A DNA stretch of 64,000 bases from Mycolicibacterium peregrinum (GTDB taxonomy: Bacteria; Actinomycetota; Actinomycetes; Mycobacteriales; Mycobacteriaceae): assembly GCF_001665785.1 (NCBI RefSeq), contig NZ_LZSO01000049.1, positions 225,483 to 289,482 on the forward strand, read 5' to 3'. The notes below the pieces were generated by a model. It searched no databases. It was not told where the DNA came from and saw only the letters and a program-made list of their open reading frames with translations. Every line of letters begins with the position of its first letter. Position 1 is the stretch's first letter. Shown one piece after another: positions 24,761 through 32,693 of the stretch. A program made the translations under genes and the position numbers.

Positions 24761-26963
24761 TGCTGATACCTCGGGCGAAGATGGCGACCGCGGCGATCAC
24801 CGCGGGGCGGGCGCGGGCGGCGTCGATGTCGAATTCGGTGTGAACGGTGGAACCCGCCGTGGCGACCGCGTGTCCGATGTTGCGCTTGATGCCTGCGTCG
24901 AAGGTGCTGAAGGTACGGCGGATCAGGGGCAGGACGTCGGTGAACTCCGTTGCGGTCAAACCGGTCAACCATTCGTCGATCACGGCCAGCAAGTCGGTGT
25001 CGTGCACCAGCAGCAGCCCGCTGCCGGACAGGAAACCCTCGATCCAGGCGGACTTCTCGTCGGCTGGCGCACCGATGCTCAAGGCGCGGCGCATCCGGCG
25101 GGCGGCTTCCGCGGTGGTGAACACCGCCCCGTCGACACCGATCCGGACGAACCGGCCGATCAGGCTGCCGTGCAGATCGTCGCGATCGGCCAGGCGCGCG
25201 ATGGTGGCCAGCCACTCGCCGCGCACATCGGCCTCGAGCAGATCCACGGTGTCGGTGACGGCGTTGACGTGCGCGAGCATCTCGGCGGCCGCGTCCGGAC
25301 CCAGCCCGGTCAGCGTCGCGGGGAGGCCGACGTTGACCCGGCGCAGCAGCGACGTGGTGACCGCGGCGAGCGCGCCCGCGTCGGTGCGTCGCACGTCGCC
25401 GTATCGCAGTGAGCGGGCCAGCGCGGGTAGGGCCGCCATGAGTTCGGTCAGGTCGCGGTCGACCGCGGCTTTGTTCTCCAGGATGGCCAGCAGAGGTGGG
25501 ACAGCCTCGTCGACACCGCCGAGCAGGGCCGCCTCGATGGCCGCGGTGACCTCGCCGAGATGCGTCGCGTTCTCGGCGGAATCGGTCAACTTCGCCTTGC
25601 AGGCGCGGTAAACGGTGTTGCCCCACACCGACGACACCACGACCTTCACCGCGAACTCGGGTTGCCACTGCAGGATCCAGGGTTCTTTGAAGGTGCCCTG
25701 CCCGGTGGCCGTCTCGGGCTCGCCCCACGGAATGTCGAGCACGGCGAGCCGGTGCAGCAGATGGGATTTGGCAAGGTCGTTGGGCTTGCGCAGGTCGAGG
25801 GTGACCTGTTTTGCGGTGGCATCCGGCTTGAGCCGCAGCGACTTCTGCTGCTTGGTGATGTCGGCGAGCAGCGGCACCATCGGCAGATGCTCGGGAATGC
25901 TGCCGAGCCGTTCACCGACGACCAGCTCACGCACGATCAGCCCGAACCGGGTGTCGGACCCCTCGCACAGCACGGCCTCGGTGGCCTCGTTGACCTCACT
26001 CAAACCCGGGTGTGCCCGACCCCTCATCGCGGCCAACGCGTTGGCCAGCCGGACGCCCTCGATGACGTGGGCCGAGGAGACGAAGATGTCGTGACCGCGT
26101 AATGCCCGGGCCGCCAACGTGAGCCAGGTTTCCACCGGACGGTCCCGCTCAAGGAAGGCGTGTTGATACCAGCCCGGTGAGCGGACGCCCGCGCCGTAGC
26201 CCGACGCCGCGGCCAGGCGCGAATGCGTCCACGGCACCCATACCGTCGCGGACTTGACCTTGGGCAGTCCACGCAAAAGTGCCGAATCGGCGCTCGCGGC
26301 CGGCAGCTTGCCCGCCAGGGCCGGTGCGTGCCACGCTCCACACACCACGACGACCGTCGAGAATTCCTTGGCGGCCTTGCGGATCACTTGGCGCATGTGT
26401 GCTTCGCGCTGGTGCTCGATCGGGTCATCGTTCTCAGGAATGGGGTCAGGCTCGAGCTCCCGGACGGTGCGCATGGCCTCGGTGATCGCCTCGAATCCGC
26501 TGCCGTCAGTACGGGATTCGACGCCGGTGTTGGATTCGACAACGGTGTCCCACCAGCGCTCGGGATCGTCATAGCCGGCCGCCTCGGCAAGTGCCGCGAT
26601 CGGATCGACACGCACGCGTGAGGCGTCCTCGTGACGCTGATCGCGCTGGGCCAGCACGGTGGCCGCGGGCAGGTCGCAGAACCGCACCGGCACCTGATGT
26701 CGGGCCGCCCACAACAGCGCCTGCCACTCGGGGGAGAATGCGCCGAACGGCCAGAACGCCGACACCGCGGGATCGTCGACGGCGTAGGCCATGATCGCCA
26801 CGGGGGGCACCATGTCCGCGTCGTCGACATCGGTCGTGAGCCGGTCCGCGTCGGCCGGGCCTTCGATCACCACGATGTCCGGCTGGATCCGGTCCAACTC
26901 GGACAGCACAGCACGGGCCGACCCGGGACCGTGGTGCCGAATACCCAGGACGTGGGTGGTCAC
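24753..26963 (-). CDS. DUF5682-type large protein, YehM-like, with TraB/EreA-like N-terminus
   Basis: The 736-residue cytoplasmic protein starts MTTHVLGIRHHGPGSARAVL. The N-terminal 220 residues carry paired histidines H10/H11, E34 in VVIEGPADADRL, FCDLPAATVL and VVVVCGAWHAPAL (H212). This order of GxxH, E and GAxH motifs resembles the TraB/TIKI/ChaN/erythromycin-esterase group, an observation of mine rather than a database call. The C-terminal 400 residues are helical. It is translationally coupled to the MoxR ATPase (GTGA overlap at 26960-26963) and to the VWA gene. The likely E. coli counterpart is YehM, of unknown function. Start GTG 26961-26963; upstream codons lie inside the ATPase gene. 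Confidence 0.8.
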   Translation of the reverse strand: MTTHVLGIRHHGPGSARAVLSELDRIQPDIVVIEGPADADRLTTDVDDADMVPPVAIMAYAVDDPAVSAFWPFGAFSPEWQALLWAARHQVPVRFCDLPAATVLAQRDQRHEDASRVRVDPIAALAEAAGYDDPERWWDTVVESNTGVESRTDGSGFEAITEAMRTVRELEPDPIPENDDPIEHQREAHMRQVIRKAAKEFSTVVVVCGAWHAPALAGKLPAASADSALLRGLPKVKSATVWVPWTHSRLAAASGYGAGVRSPGWYQHAFLERDRPVETWLTLAARALRGHDIFVSSAHVIEGVRLANALAAMRGRAHPGLSEVNEATEAVLCEGSDTRFGLIVRELVVGERLGSIPEHLPMVPLLADITKQQKSLRLKPDATAKQVTLDLRKPNDLAKSHLLHRLAVLDIPWGEPETATGQGTFKEPWILQWQPEFAVKVVVSSVWGNTVYRACKAKLTDSAENATHLGEVTAAIEAALLGGVDEAVPPLLAILENKAAVDRDLTELMAALPALARSLRYGDVRRTDAGALAAVTTSLLRRVNVGLPATLTGLGPDAAAEMLAHVNAVTDTVDLLEADVRGEWLATIARLADRDDLHGSLIGRFVRIGVDGAVFTTAEAARRMRRALSIGAPADEKSAWIEGFLSGSGLLLVHDTDLLAVIDEWLTGLTATEFTDVLPLIRRTFSTFDAGIKRNIGHAVATAGSTVHTEFDIDAARARPAVIAAVAIFARGISND

Positions 26964-28051
26964 GAGTTCAGCACGTCCCGCGATGCCCGGTAGAAGTCGG
27001 CCCAGCCGTCGCGTTCGCGCACCACGGCCTCCAGGTACTCCAGCCACACCACCGCGTCGTTGACCGGATCCTTGACGACCGCACCGACGATGCCCGCCGC
27101 GGTGTCGGCCGGCCGCAGTATGCCGTCGCCGAAGTGCGCCGACATCGCGATGCCGTGCGTGACGACGGAGATGGCCTCGGCAGTGGACAGCGTGCCGGAG
27201 GGCTGCTTGAGCTTGTTGCGGCCGTCGGCGGTCAACCCGGAGCGCAGTTCACGGAAAACCGTGACCACGCGGCGGATTTCGTCGGCAGAGGTCGGTACCT
27301 TCGGTAGTTGTAGGGATCCGCTGATGTCGGCCACCCGGCGCGTCACGATCTCCACTTCGTCGTCGAGGCTCGCAGGCAGCGGGAGCACCACGGTGTTGAA
27401 CCGGCGGCGCAGAGCCGAGGACAGGTCGTTGACCCCGCGGTCGCGGTCGTTGGCCGTCGCGATCACGTTGAAGCCCTGCGTGGCCTGCACCTCAGTGCCG
27501 AGTTCGGGGATGGGCAGGGTCTTTTCGGACAGGACCGTGATCAGTGCGTCCTGCACCTCCGACGGGATGCGGGTGAGCTCTTCGAGGCGGGCGATCTTGC
27601 CGAGGCGCATCGCGGTCATGATCGGCGACGGGACCAGTGCCTGCTCGGACGGGCCTTCGGCGATCAACCGGGCGTAGTTCCAGCCGTACCGTACGGCTTC
27701 CTCGACAGTGCCCGCGGTGCCCTGCACCAACAGCGTCGAATCCCCGGTCACGGCCGCGGCCAGATGCTCCGACACCCACGTCTTGGCCGTGCCCGGCACC
27801 CCGAGCAGCAGCAGCGCCCGGTCGGTGGCCAGCGTCGCCACGGCCACTTCGATGATGCGTCGGGGACCGATGTATTTGGGGGTGATCTCCACGCCCTCAA
27901 CGGTTTCCCCGCCAAGCAGATAGCGCACGACCGCGTGCGGTGACATCGACCAGTTGGGCGGCGCGGGTTTGTCGTCAGCGGACCGCAGGGCCGCAAGTTC
28001 GACGGAGAACAGTTGCTCGGCGTGCGGACGCAGCAGAGTCGCTTCAGTCAT
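26960..28051 (-). CDS. MoxR-type AAA+ ATPase, YehL-like
   Basis: The 363-residue AAA+ protein has Walker A GVPGTAKT (residues 84-91), an atypical Walker B region IARLEELT (E157-E158, with Glu in place of the usual Asp), sensor-1 ATANDRDRG (N201), and RRRFNTVVLPLP including the arginine finger. The MoxR group acts as chaperone-like ATPases with VWA partners. ATG 28049-28051 (MTEATLLRPH) is the start; it overlaps the DUF5691-type gene's stop. It is the central gene of a five-gene coupled operon (SWIM, DUF5691-like, MoxR, DUF5682, VWA). Confidence 0.88.
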   Translation of the reverse strand: MTEATLLRPHAEQLFSVELAALRSADDKPAPPNWSMSPHAVVRYLLGGETVEGVEITPKYIGPRRIIEVAVATLATDRALLLLGVPGTAKTWVSEHLAAAVTGDSTLLVQGTAGTVEEAVRYGWNYARLIAEGPSEQALVPSPIMTAMRLGKIARLEELTRIPSEVQDALITVLSEKTLPIPELGTEVQATQGFNVIATANDRDRGVNDLSSALRRRFNTVVLPLPASLDDEVEIVTRRVADISGSLQLPKVPTSADEIRRVVTVFRELRSGLTADGRNKLKQPSGTLSTAEAISVVTHGIAMSAHFGDGILRPADTAAGIVGAVVKDPVNDAVVWLEYLEAVVRERDGWADFYRASRDVLNS

Positions 28052-29508
28052 CGGAGTTCCTTTGCAAGATCGGATCGCAGGGTGAGCAGCTCGAAGATGG
28101 TGGCGTAGAACTTGTGCAGTTCCTCGTCCGCGGTGTTGTCGACGAGGGTCGCGAAGCGTCGCAACCAGTCCAGCGGGTATCCGGCGGCGAGGTGCGCTGC
28201 CGCTTCGCGGCGCTGGCGTGCGGTGCCCCAACCGGCCCCGGCCAGTGATCCGAACAGGGCCGCGGCAACGTCGGGTGTGAAAGGCCGCGGCAGGCCGGCG
28301 ACGATGCGTGTCAGCGGTGCGGTCTCCGCGATGTTGGTGAGCGCGCGGATCATCTCCGACGAGATCGCCGGATGTGCGGTTGCCGAGTCGAAGTACGTGG
28401 CGTAATCGCCAGGCAGGCAACGCTGTAACAGTGGCACCGCCCAGGCGGGATCGTTGCCGCGCAGCGCACTGCCGGTCAGCGCGGCCAGGACGGGTTGGTG
28501 TTCGGTTTCCGAGAGTGCGCGGGCCACCTTCTCCGGTGTGACCGCGCCGAACACCTCGGACCAGAACGTGATCGGGGTGCGGGCGACGACGGCTTCGGGC
28601 TTGGTGGTGCTCAGCCCGTCACGAACCGATACGGCATCGGGCCCGGGCAGGGGATGCACCGTGATCTTCACACCCAGCAATGACTTCTTGACCGAGAAGA
28701 TCTGAGCGGCACGGGCTTTCATGCGGTCCAGGTAGCGGCTGCGGGCCCGGCCGCCGAGCACGGCGATGGCGGCACTGCGTACGGTGACGGCCCGATCGTC
28801 GAGCGCGGCCTCCAGAAACGGTTCATCGGCGTCGTTTTCGGGCGATGCGAACGCCGCCAGCAGTGCCGCCCGCGATTCGGCATCCTCGGACGCCCAGTGC
28901 TCCAGCACCAAATCGCGGGCCCGGTCTGGGTCGAGCGTGCGCGCGGTCGCTAGCCAGCTCAGTCGCTTGGCGGTGTCGCCGTGGGTGTAGTCGGCTTCCT
29001 TCGGCCACTCTGTTACCTCGGTCCGGAGCATGTTGCGCAGCGCGCGGTGGTTGCGACCGTAGTGTTCGACGGCGTACCACTGGCCGCCGCTGCCGATGGC
29101 GTCCCAGAGCGCTTGCGTCACAACATCACTCTGCTGCAGCCGCAGCATCCCCGGGATCAGCCGAGGGGGCAGGCGAAGTCCGGCGGAGGCGATGTCGGCC
29201 AGCGCGCCATCGAGGACGGGACGCGCGGCCAGGGCGCGTTCGATGAGGAAACCGTGCGTGTCCGTGATCAGCGGCCGGGTCTCCGGGGGTGCCGGGGACG
29301 CCGACGGTTCGACGCGGTCTGGGAGCTGCCCGGCGCGCCGCGCGACCGCATACAGGCCCGCCACCCGCAGCACCGACCCGACGGGATCGGCGGTGTCGTG
29401 CAGCGCGGACACACTGCCGTCGACCGGGGCGTCGAATGTGCCGTCGGGGAAAGGTTTCGCGCCGTATCCCACCGTCGCTGCGGAGATCATCCGCTGGTAG
29501 TCGCTCAC
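28048..29508 (-). CDS. DUF5691-like helical-repeat protein
   Basis: The 486-residue protein is rich in alpha-helix, with HEAT-like stretches such as LEAALDDRAVTVRSAAIAVL and VLEHWASEDAESRAALLAAF. There is no signal peptide or transmembrane segment. I recognise it as the DUF5691 type that accompanies SWIM and MoxR/VWA genes; the family name is from memory. It probably acts as an adaptor or scaffold for the ATPase complex (inference). GTG 29506-29508 is the start, overlapping the SWIM gene stop, and its own stop overlaps the MoxR start. All five genes are thus coupled. Confidence 0.75.
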   Translation of the reverse strand: MSDYQRMISAATVGYGAKPFPDGTFDAPVDGSVSALHDTADPVGSVLRVAGLYAVARRAGQLPDRVEPSASPAPPETRPLITDTHGFLIERALAARPVLDGALADIASAGLRLPPRLIPGMLRLQQSDVVTQALWDAIGSGGQWYAVEHYGRNHRALRNMLRTEVTEWPKEADYTHGDTAKRLSWLATARTLDPDRARDLVLEHWASEDAESRAALLAAFASPENDADEPFLEAALDDRAVTVRSAAIAVLGGRARSRYLDRMKARAAQIFSVKKSLLGVKITVHPLPGPDAVSVRDGLSTTKPEAVVARTPITFWSEVFGAVTPEKVARALSETEHQPVLAALTGSALRGNDPAWAVPLLQRCLPGDYATYFDSATAHPAISSEMIRALTNIAETAPLTRIVAGLPRPFTPDVAAALFGSLAGAGWGTARQRREAAAHLAAGYPLDWLRRFATLVDNTADEELHKFYATIFELLTLRSDLAKELR

Positions 29509-30806
29509 AGCGCTGTCACCGCCGGGCCGGTCAGGCGTGACGGTGGCGCGTCACTAAGCATCGACAACGGATCCACACCGTCGGTGGTGATCTCGACCAG
29601 AAGCGGCTGCAGACGCCCACCGGTCCCGGCCTGCAGCCGCGCCCAGCGGTCGTCGTCGCAGATCGCCGGGAGGGCGTGCCCGTCCGCGTCGACGAGATGC
29701 CGACGTTTGGGGCGGCTGTGTTGCACGGCGCGGGCGGTGACGATCGCCGGGAACCGCAGCAGCCACGGGTCGACCACCAAGGCGCGGGCCCGGGCCGCGA
29801 GCGCGTCATCGATACCGGTGCCGGTCACGCTGAGGCGTTCGATCGGCGTGGTGGGCACGTCACCGTCGGGGATCGCCACCCGGTAACTCGACGGCCCACC
29901 GGGATACAGGTAGACGCCGCCGGTGAATTCGCGGCCCGGGGTGAGCCGGTTGTCGAAGCTGGCCCCGCTCGGCGCGGTGGACTGCACGTTGACCAGCAGC
30001 CCGGTGGCAGTGCCGCTCAACCACATTCGGCGGGTGGTGTATCGGTCCTCCAGAGTTTCCGCATAGCCGAGCACCTGCCAGGTGTCGTTCACCGGATCGG
30101 TGGCCAGCACCTCGGCGCGTGCCACCGTGAACCCGATCTGCCGGCGGACCGCTGCGGCCGTTTCCTCGGATAGCGCGTCGATGGTGCGGTAGGCGTCGGT
30201 CAGCAGTCGCATCAATCCGAGATCCTCGATGATCTTCCGCGGCCATTCGTCGTGTGTGAGGTGGCCAGGGAGGCTGCGCAACCAGCGCGCCAGGCCTGGC
30301 GCCTTTGCGTCGACCATGCGTTTGGCGATCGGCTCGCTCCATCCGGCGTACGGATCGGTGCTGATCCCGGCGATGCCGTTGCGAACCTGGTCGTCGATCC
30401 ACCGCCGGAGTTGCTCCAGGCCCTCGGCGACGCTGCGTTCCCGCGCGGCGATCGCCTTCTCGCTGACCTCACGCGGTGCCTTCGGGGGCGCGGGTGCTGC
30501 GACGGCACCCGGCGGCGCTTCCGATGCGGTGTCGACGCTGCCGCCACACCAGCGCAGCACCAGGCCGACCACATGCTTGCAGGGGAACTGCCGTGAGGGG
30601 CACGAGCACTTGTACGTCGGGCCGACCAGGTTGACCTGCACGCGGTACGGGGTGCGGCCGCTGCCCTGGAAGTCTCCCCACAACATGGTCTGGGTGGCTC
30701 CGGTGTTGGACCAGCCCGCCGCGCCTGCGAGTTTCTGGCCCGCGGCATAGGCCTTCCCGGCAAACTGGCGCGCCTCATCGGTGGACCACACCGTCTGCTG
30801 ATCCAA
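29505..30806 (-). CDS. SWIM zinc-finger protein, YehQ-like
   Basis: The 433-residue protein has a SWIM zinc finger, KCSCPSRQFPCKHVVGL (C67, C69, C76, H78; CxCx6CxH). SWIM fingers bind DNA or protein. A proline/alanine-rich linker (about residues 90-110) separates it from a 300-residue C-terminal domain of mixed structure. TTG 30804-30806 is preferred as start because GGAGGGG lies 6-7 nt upstream; GTG five codons later and GTC-containing upstream sequence are weaker. It is the first gene of the MoxR/VWA operon, divergent from the two-component system. The E. coli counterpart is probably YehQ, which is longer. Confidence 0.82.
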   Translation of the reverse strand: MDQQTVWSTDEARQFAGKAYAAGQKLAGAAGWSNTGATQTMLWGDFQGSGRTPYRVQVNLVGPTYKCSCPSRQFPCKHVVGLVLRWCGGSVDTASEAPPGAVAAPAPPKAPREVSEKAIAARERSVAEGLEQLRRWIDDQVRNGIAGISTDPYAGWSEPIAKRMVDAKAPGLARWLRSLPGHLTHDEWPRKIIEDLGLMRLLTDAYRTIDALSEETAAAVRRQIGFTVARAEVLATDPVNDTWQVLGYAETLEDRYTTRRMWLSGTATGLLVNVQSTAPSGASFDNRLTPGREFTGGVYLYPGGPSSYRVAIPDGDVPTTPIERLSVTGTGIDDALAARARALVVDPWLLRFPAIVTARAVQHSRPKRRHLVDADGHALPAICDDDRWARLQAGTGGRLQPLLVEITTDGVDPLSMLSDAPPSRLTGPAVTAL

Positions 30807-30867
30807 CCGCCGCCCCTCCAGATGCGTACTGACCCTGAGCCAGCGTAGCCAGAGGGGCGGACAGCGT

Positions 30868-30886
30868 CTCCACAAGATCTTCACAA
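30868..30886. promoter_or_regulatory. 11-bp-period direct repeat, candidate OmpR-type response-regulator box
   Basis: CTCCACAA (30868-30875) and CTTCACAA (30879-30886) repeat with an 11-bp period, one helical turn. This is the arrangement bound by OmpR/PhoP-family regulators and close to the mycobacterial PhoP-type TCACAGC boxes. It lies in the 123-bp space between the SWIM operon and the response-regulator gene, 44 bp from the latter's start, so it could autoregulate the regulator and control the SWIM/MoxR operon. Confidence 0.55.
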
Positions 30887-30929
30887 ACGCTGCCCGCGGC
30901 CACCACAACCTGCACTTAGAGTCGGAATC

Positions 30930-31595
30930 GTGAAGCGAATCCTGGTGGTGGACGACGAGCCGACGATCCTGTCCGCGGTGGCCGCCAGGCTGCGCGCCGA
31001 GGCCTTCGAGGTCGAGACCGCCGTCGACGGCCCCTCGGCGGTGGCAACCGCCGCGGCGACCCAGCCGGATCTGGTCGTACTCGACGTCATGCTGCCTGGC
31101 TTCGACGGGTTGGAGGTGTGCCGGCGCATCCAGGCCGAGCGCGTCGTGCCGGTCCTGATGTTGACCGCCCGCAGCGACGAGACCGACATGCTGATCGGGC
31201 TGGGGATCGGTGCCGACGACTACCTGACCAAGCCCTTCAGCATGCGTGAACTCGTGGCGCGGGTCCGGGTGCTGTTACGGCGGGTGGATCGGGCGGCCGG
31301 CGATCAGCCGCTGTCGGTCGGCGAATACCGAATCGACCTGACCGAGCGACGGGTCCATCAGGGCGATCAGGAGATCCACCTGACGCGAACCGAATTCGAC
31401 CTGCTGGCCTTCCTGGCCGGCCGGCCCAGGGCGGCTGTGCCCCGCGAGACACTGTTGCAACACGTCTGGGGTTGGGCCTCGGAGGTGGAGACCCGGACGG
31501 TGGACAGCCACGTCAAGGCGTTGCGGCGCAAGCTGGGATCGGAGTTGATCCGGACGGTGCACGGGGTCGGCTACGCCCTGGAGGTTCCGCGATGA
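30930..31595 (+). CDS. OmpR-family two-component response regulator
   Basis: The 221-residue protein has a receiver domain with acidic pocket VVDDEP (D8, D9), phospho-acceptor D52 in LDVMLPGFDG, and the conserved YLTKPFSMREL lysine. A C-terminal winged helix follows (LTRTEFDLLAFLAGRPRAAV, then TVDSHVKALRRKLGSELIRT). GTG 30930 is the start. The histidine kinase follows after an unusual tandem repeat that overlaps this gene's stop codon. The ligand and regulon are unknown. A direct-repeat box upstream suggests autoregulation. Confidence 0.93.
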   Translation: MKRILVVDDEPTILSAVAARLRAEAFEVETAVDGPSAVATAAATQPDLVVLDVMLPGFDGLEVCRRIQAERVVPVLMLTARSDETDMLIGLGIGADDYLTKPFSMRELVARVRVLLRRVDRAAGDQPLSVGEYRIDLTERRVHQGDQEIHLTRTEFDLLAFLAGRPRAAVPRETLLQHVWGWASEVETRTVDSHVKALRRKLGSELIRTVHGVGYALEVPR

Positions 31596-31655
31596 GCGCT
31601 TGCGCGAAGAGCCGAGGAGTCCGATGAGCGCTTGCGCGAAGAGCCGAGGAGTCCG
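31592..31655 (+). repeat. Two perfect 32-bp tandem units forming a stop-start relay (MIRU-like)
   Basis: Units 31592-31623 and 31624-31655 are identical. The first ATG (31592) overlaps the response-regulator stop (31593-31595). Each unit encodes an 11-residue mini-frame, MSACAKSRGVR, whose TGA overlaps the next ATG, and the second mini-frame's TGA overlaps the kinase ATG at 31656. Each unit also carries GAGGAG about 7 nt before the next ATG. This is the logic of mycobacterial interspersed repetitive units between co-transcribed genes. A 20-bp partial copy occurs at 786-805. Confidence 0.85.
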
Positions 31656-32693
31656 ATGAGCTTTGCCGCCCGGGCGACCGAACTGTGGGACCGGCTGCCC
31701 AGACCGCTGGACCCGTTCGCGTCGTTCAAGGTCAAGACCGGTCTGTTGGTCGGAGGCGCGATCCTGTTGGCCTCGTTCACCTTCTGGGTCGGCGCCAGCT
31801 GGCAGTTCCGGTATGCACTGTTGGCCGCACTGGCCACGTCGCTGATCCTGACGCAGTTCCTGGCCCACGGCATGACCTCGCCGCTGCGGCAGATGACTGC
31901 GGCTGCGCGGGCGATGGCCCGCGGTGACTACAGCCTGCGGGTACGTGCCACCTCGCGCGATGAAATCGGGCAATTGGCAACGGCATTCAATCAGATGGCG
32001 GCCGACCTCGGTGCCGCCGACGAGTACCGGCGCGGGCTGATCGGCAATGTATCGCATGAGCTTCGTACCCCGATTACCGCGCTGCAGGCTGTGCTGGAGA
32101 ACGTGGTGGACGGTGTCGTCGAACCCGATCCCGAGACCATGCGGATGGCACTGTCACAGACCGAACGCCTGGGCGAGCTGGTGACCAATCTGCTCGACCT
32201 CTCGCGGGTCGAAGGCGGCGCGATTCCGTTGCAGATCAGCCGCTTCGATGTCGATGGGTTCCTGCGTGAGGCCGTCGAACACGTCTCGGTGTCGGCCGGC
32301 GCTGTTCCGGTCACCGTCCGGGTGTCACCACCGGACCTGAAGGCGGTGGCGGACCCGGCGCGGCTGCGGCAGGTCATGGTGAACCTGGTGGACAACGCGA
32401 TCCGGCACAGCCCGGCCGGTGGACGGGTAGCCGTGTCGGCCACCCGCGAGGAATCAGGTCTGCGAATCGACGTGACCGATCAGGGGCCGGGCATTGCACC
32501 GGCCGAACGCGAGCGGGTCTTCGAACGATTCACCCGCGGTGCGACCTCGGACGGCGGAACCGGACTGGGCCTGGCGATCGCACGGTGGGCAGTCGAATTG
32601 CACGGCGGGGTCATCGAAGTGATGGACACCGAGCCGGGATGTCGGATCAGGGTCAACATCCCTGACTCTGCGATGGGGGAGAGGTCGAGATGA
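31656..32693 (+). CDS. Sensor histidine kinase (BaeS/MprB type, no sensor loop)
   Basis: The 345-residue kinase has two adjacent membrane spans (about residues 27-47 and 53-70) joined by only a few residues, so there is no extracytoplasmic sensor domain. A HAMP segment (about 70-125, FNQMAADLGAADEY), the H-box GNVSHELRTP (H134), the N-box MVNLVDNAIRHSP, and ATP-lid glycines DQGPGIAPAE and GGTGLGLAIAR follow. ATG 31656 with GAGGAG upstream is preferred over in-frame TTG 31632, which lies inside the repeat. It probably senses membrane state or a partner protein. The membrane protein just downstream is the natural candidate. Confidence 0.92.
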   Translation: MSFAARATELWDRLPRPLDPFASFKVKTGLLVGGAILLASFTFWVGASWQFRYALLAALATSLILTQFLAHGMTSPLRQMTAAARAMARGDYSLRVRATSRDEIGQLATAFNQMAADLGAADEYRRGLIGNVSHELRTPITALQAVLENVVDGVVEPDPETMRMALSQTERLGELVTNLLDLSRVEGGAIPLQISRFDVDGFLREAVEHVSVSAGAVPVTVRVSPPDLKAVADPARLRQVMVNLVDNAIRHSPAGGRVAVSATREESGLRIDVTDQGPGIAPAERERVFERFTRGATSDGGTGLGLAIARWAVELHGGVIEVMDTEPGCRIRVNIPDSAMGERSR

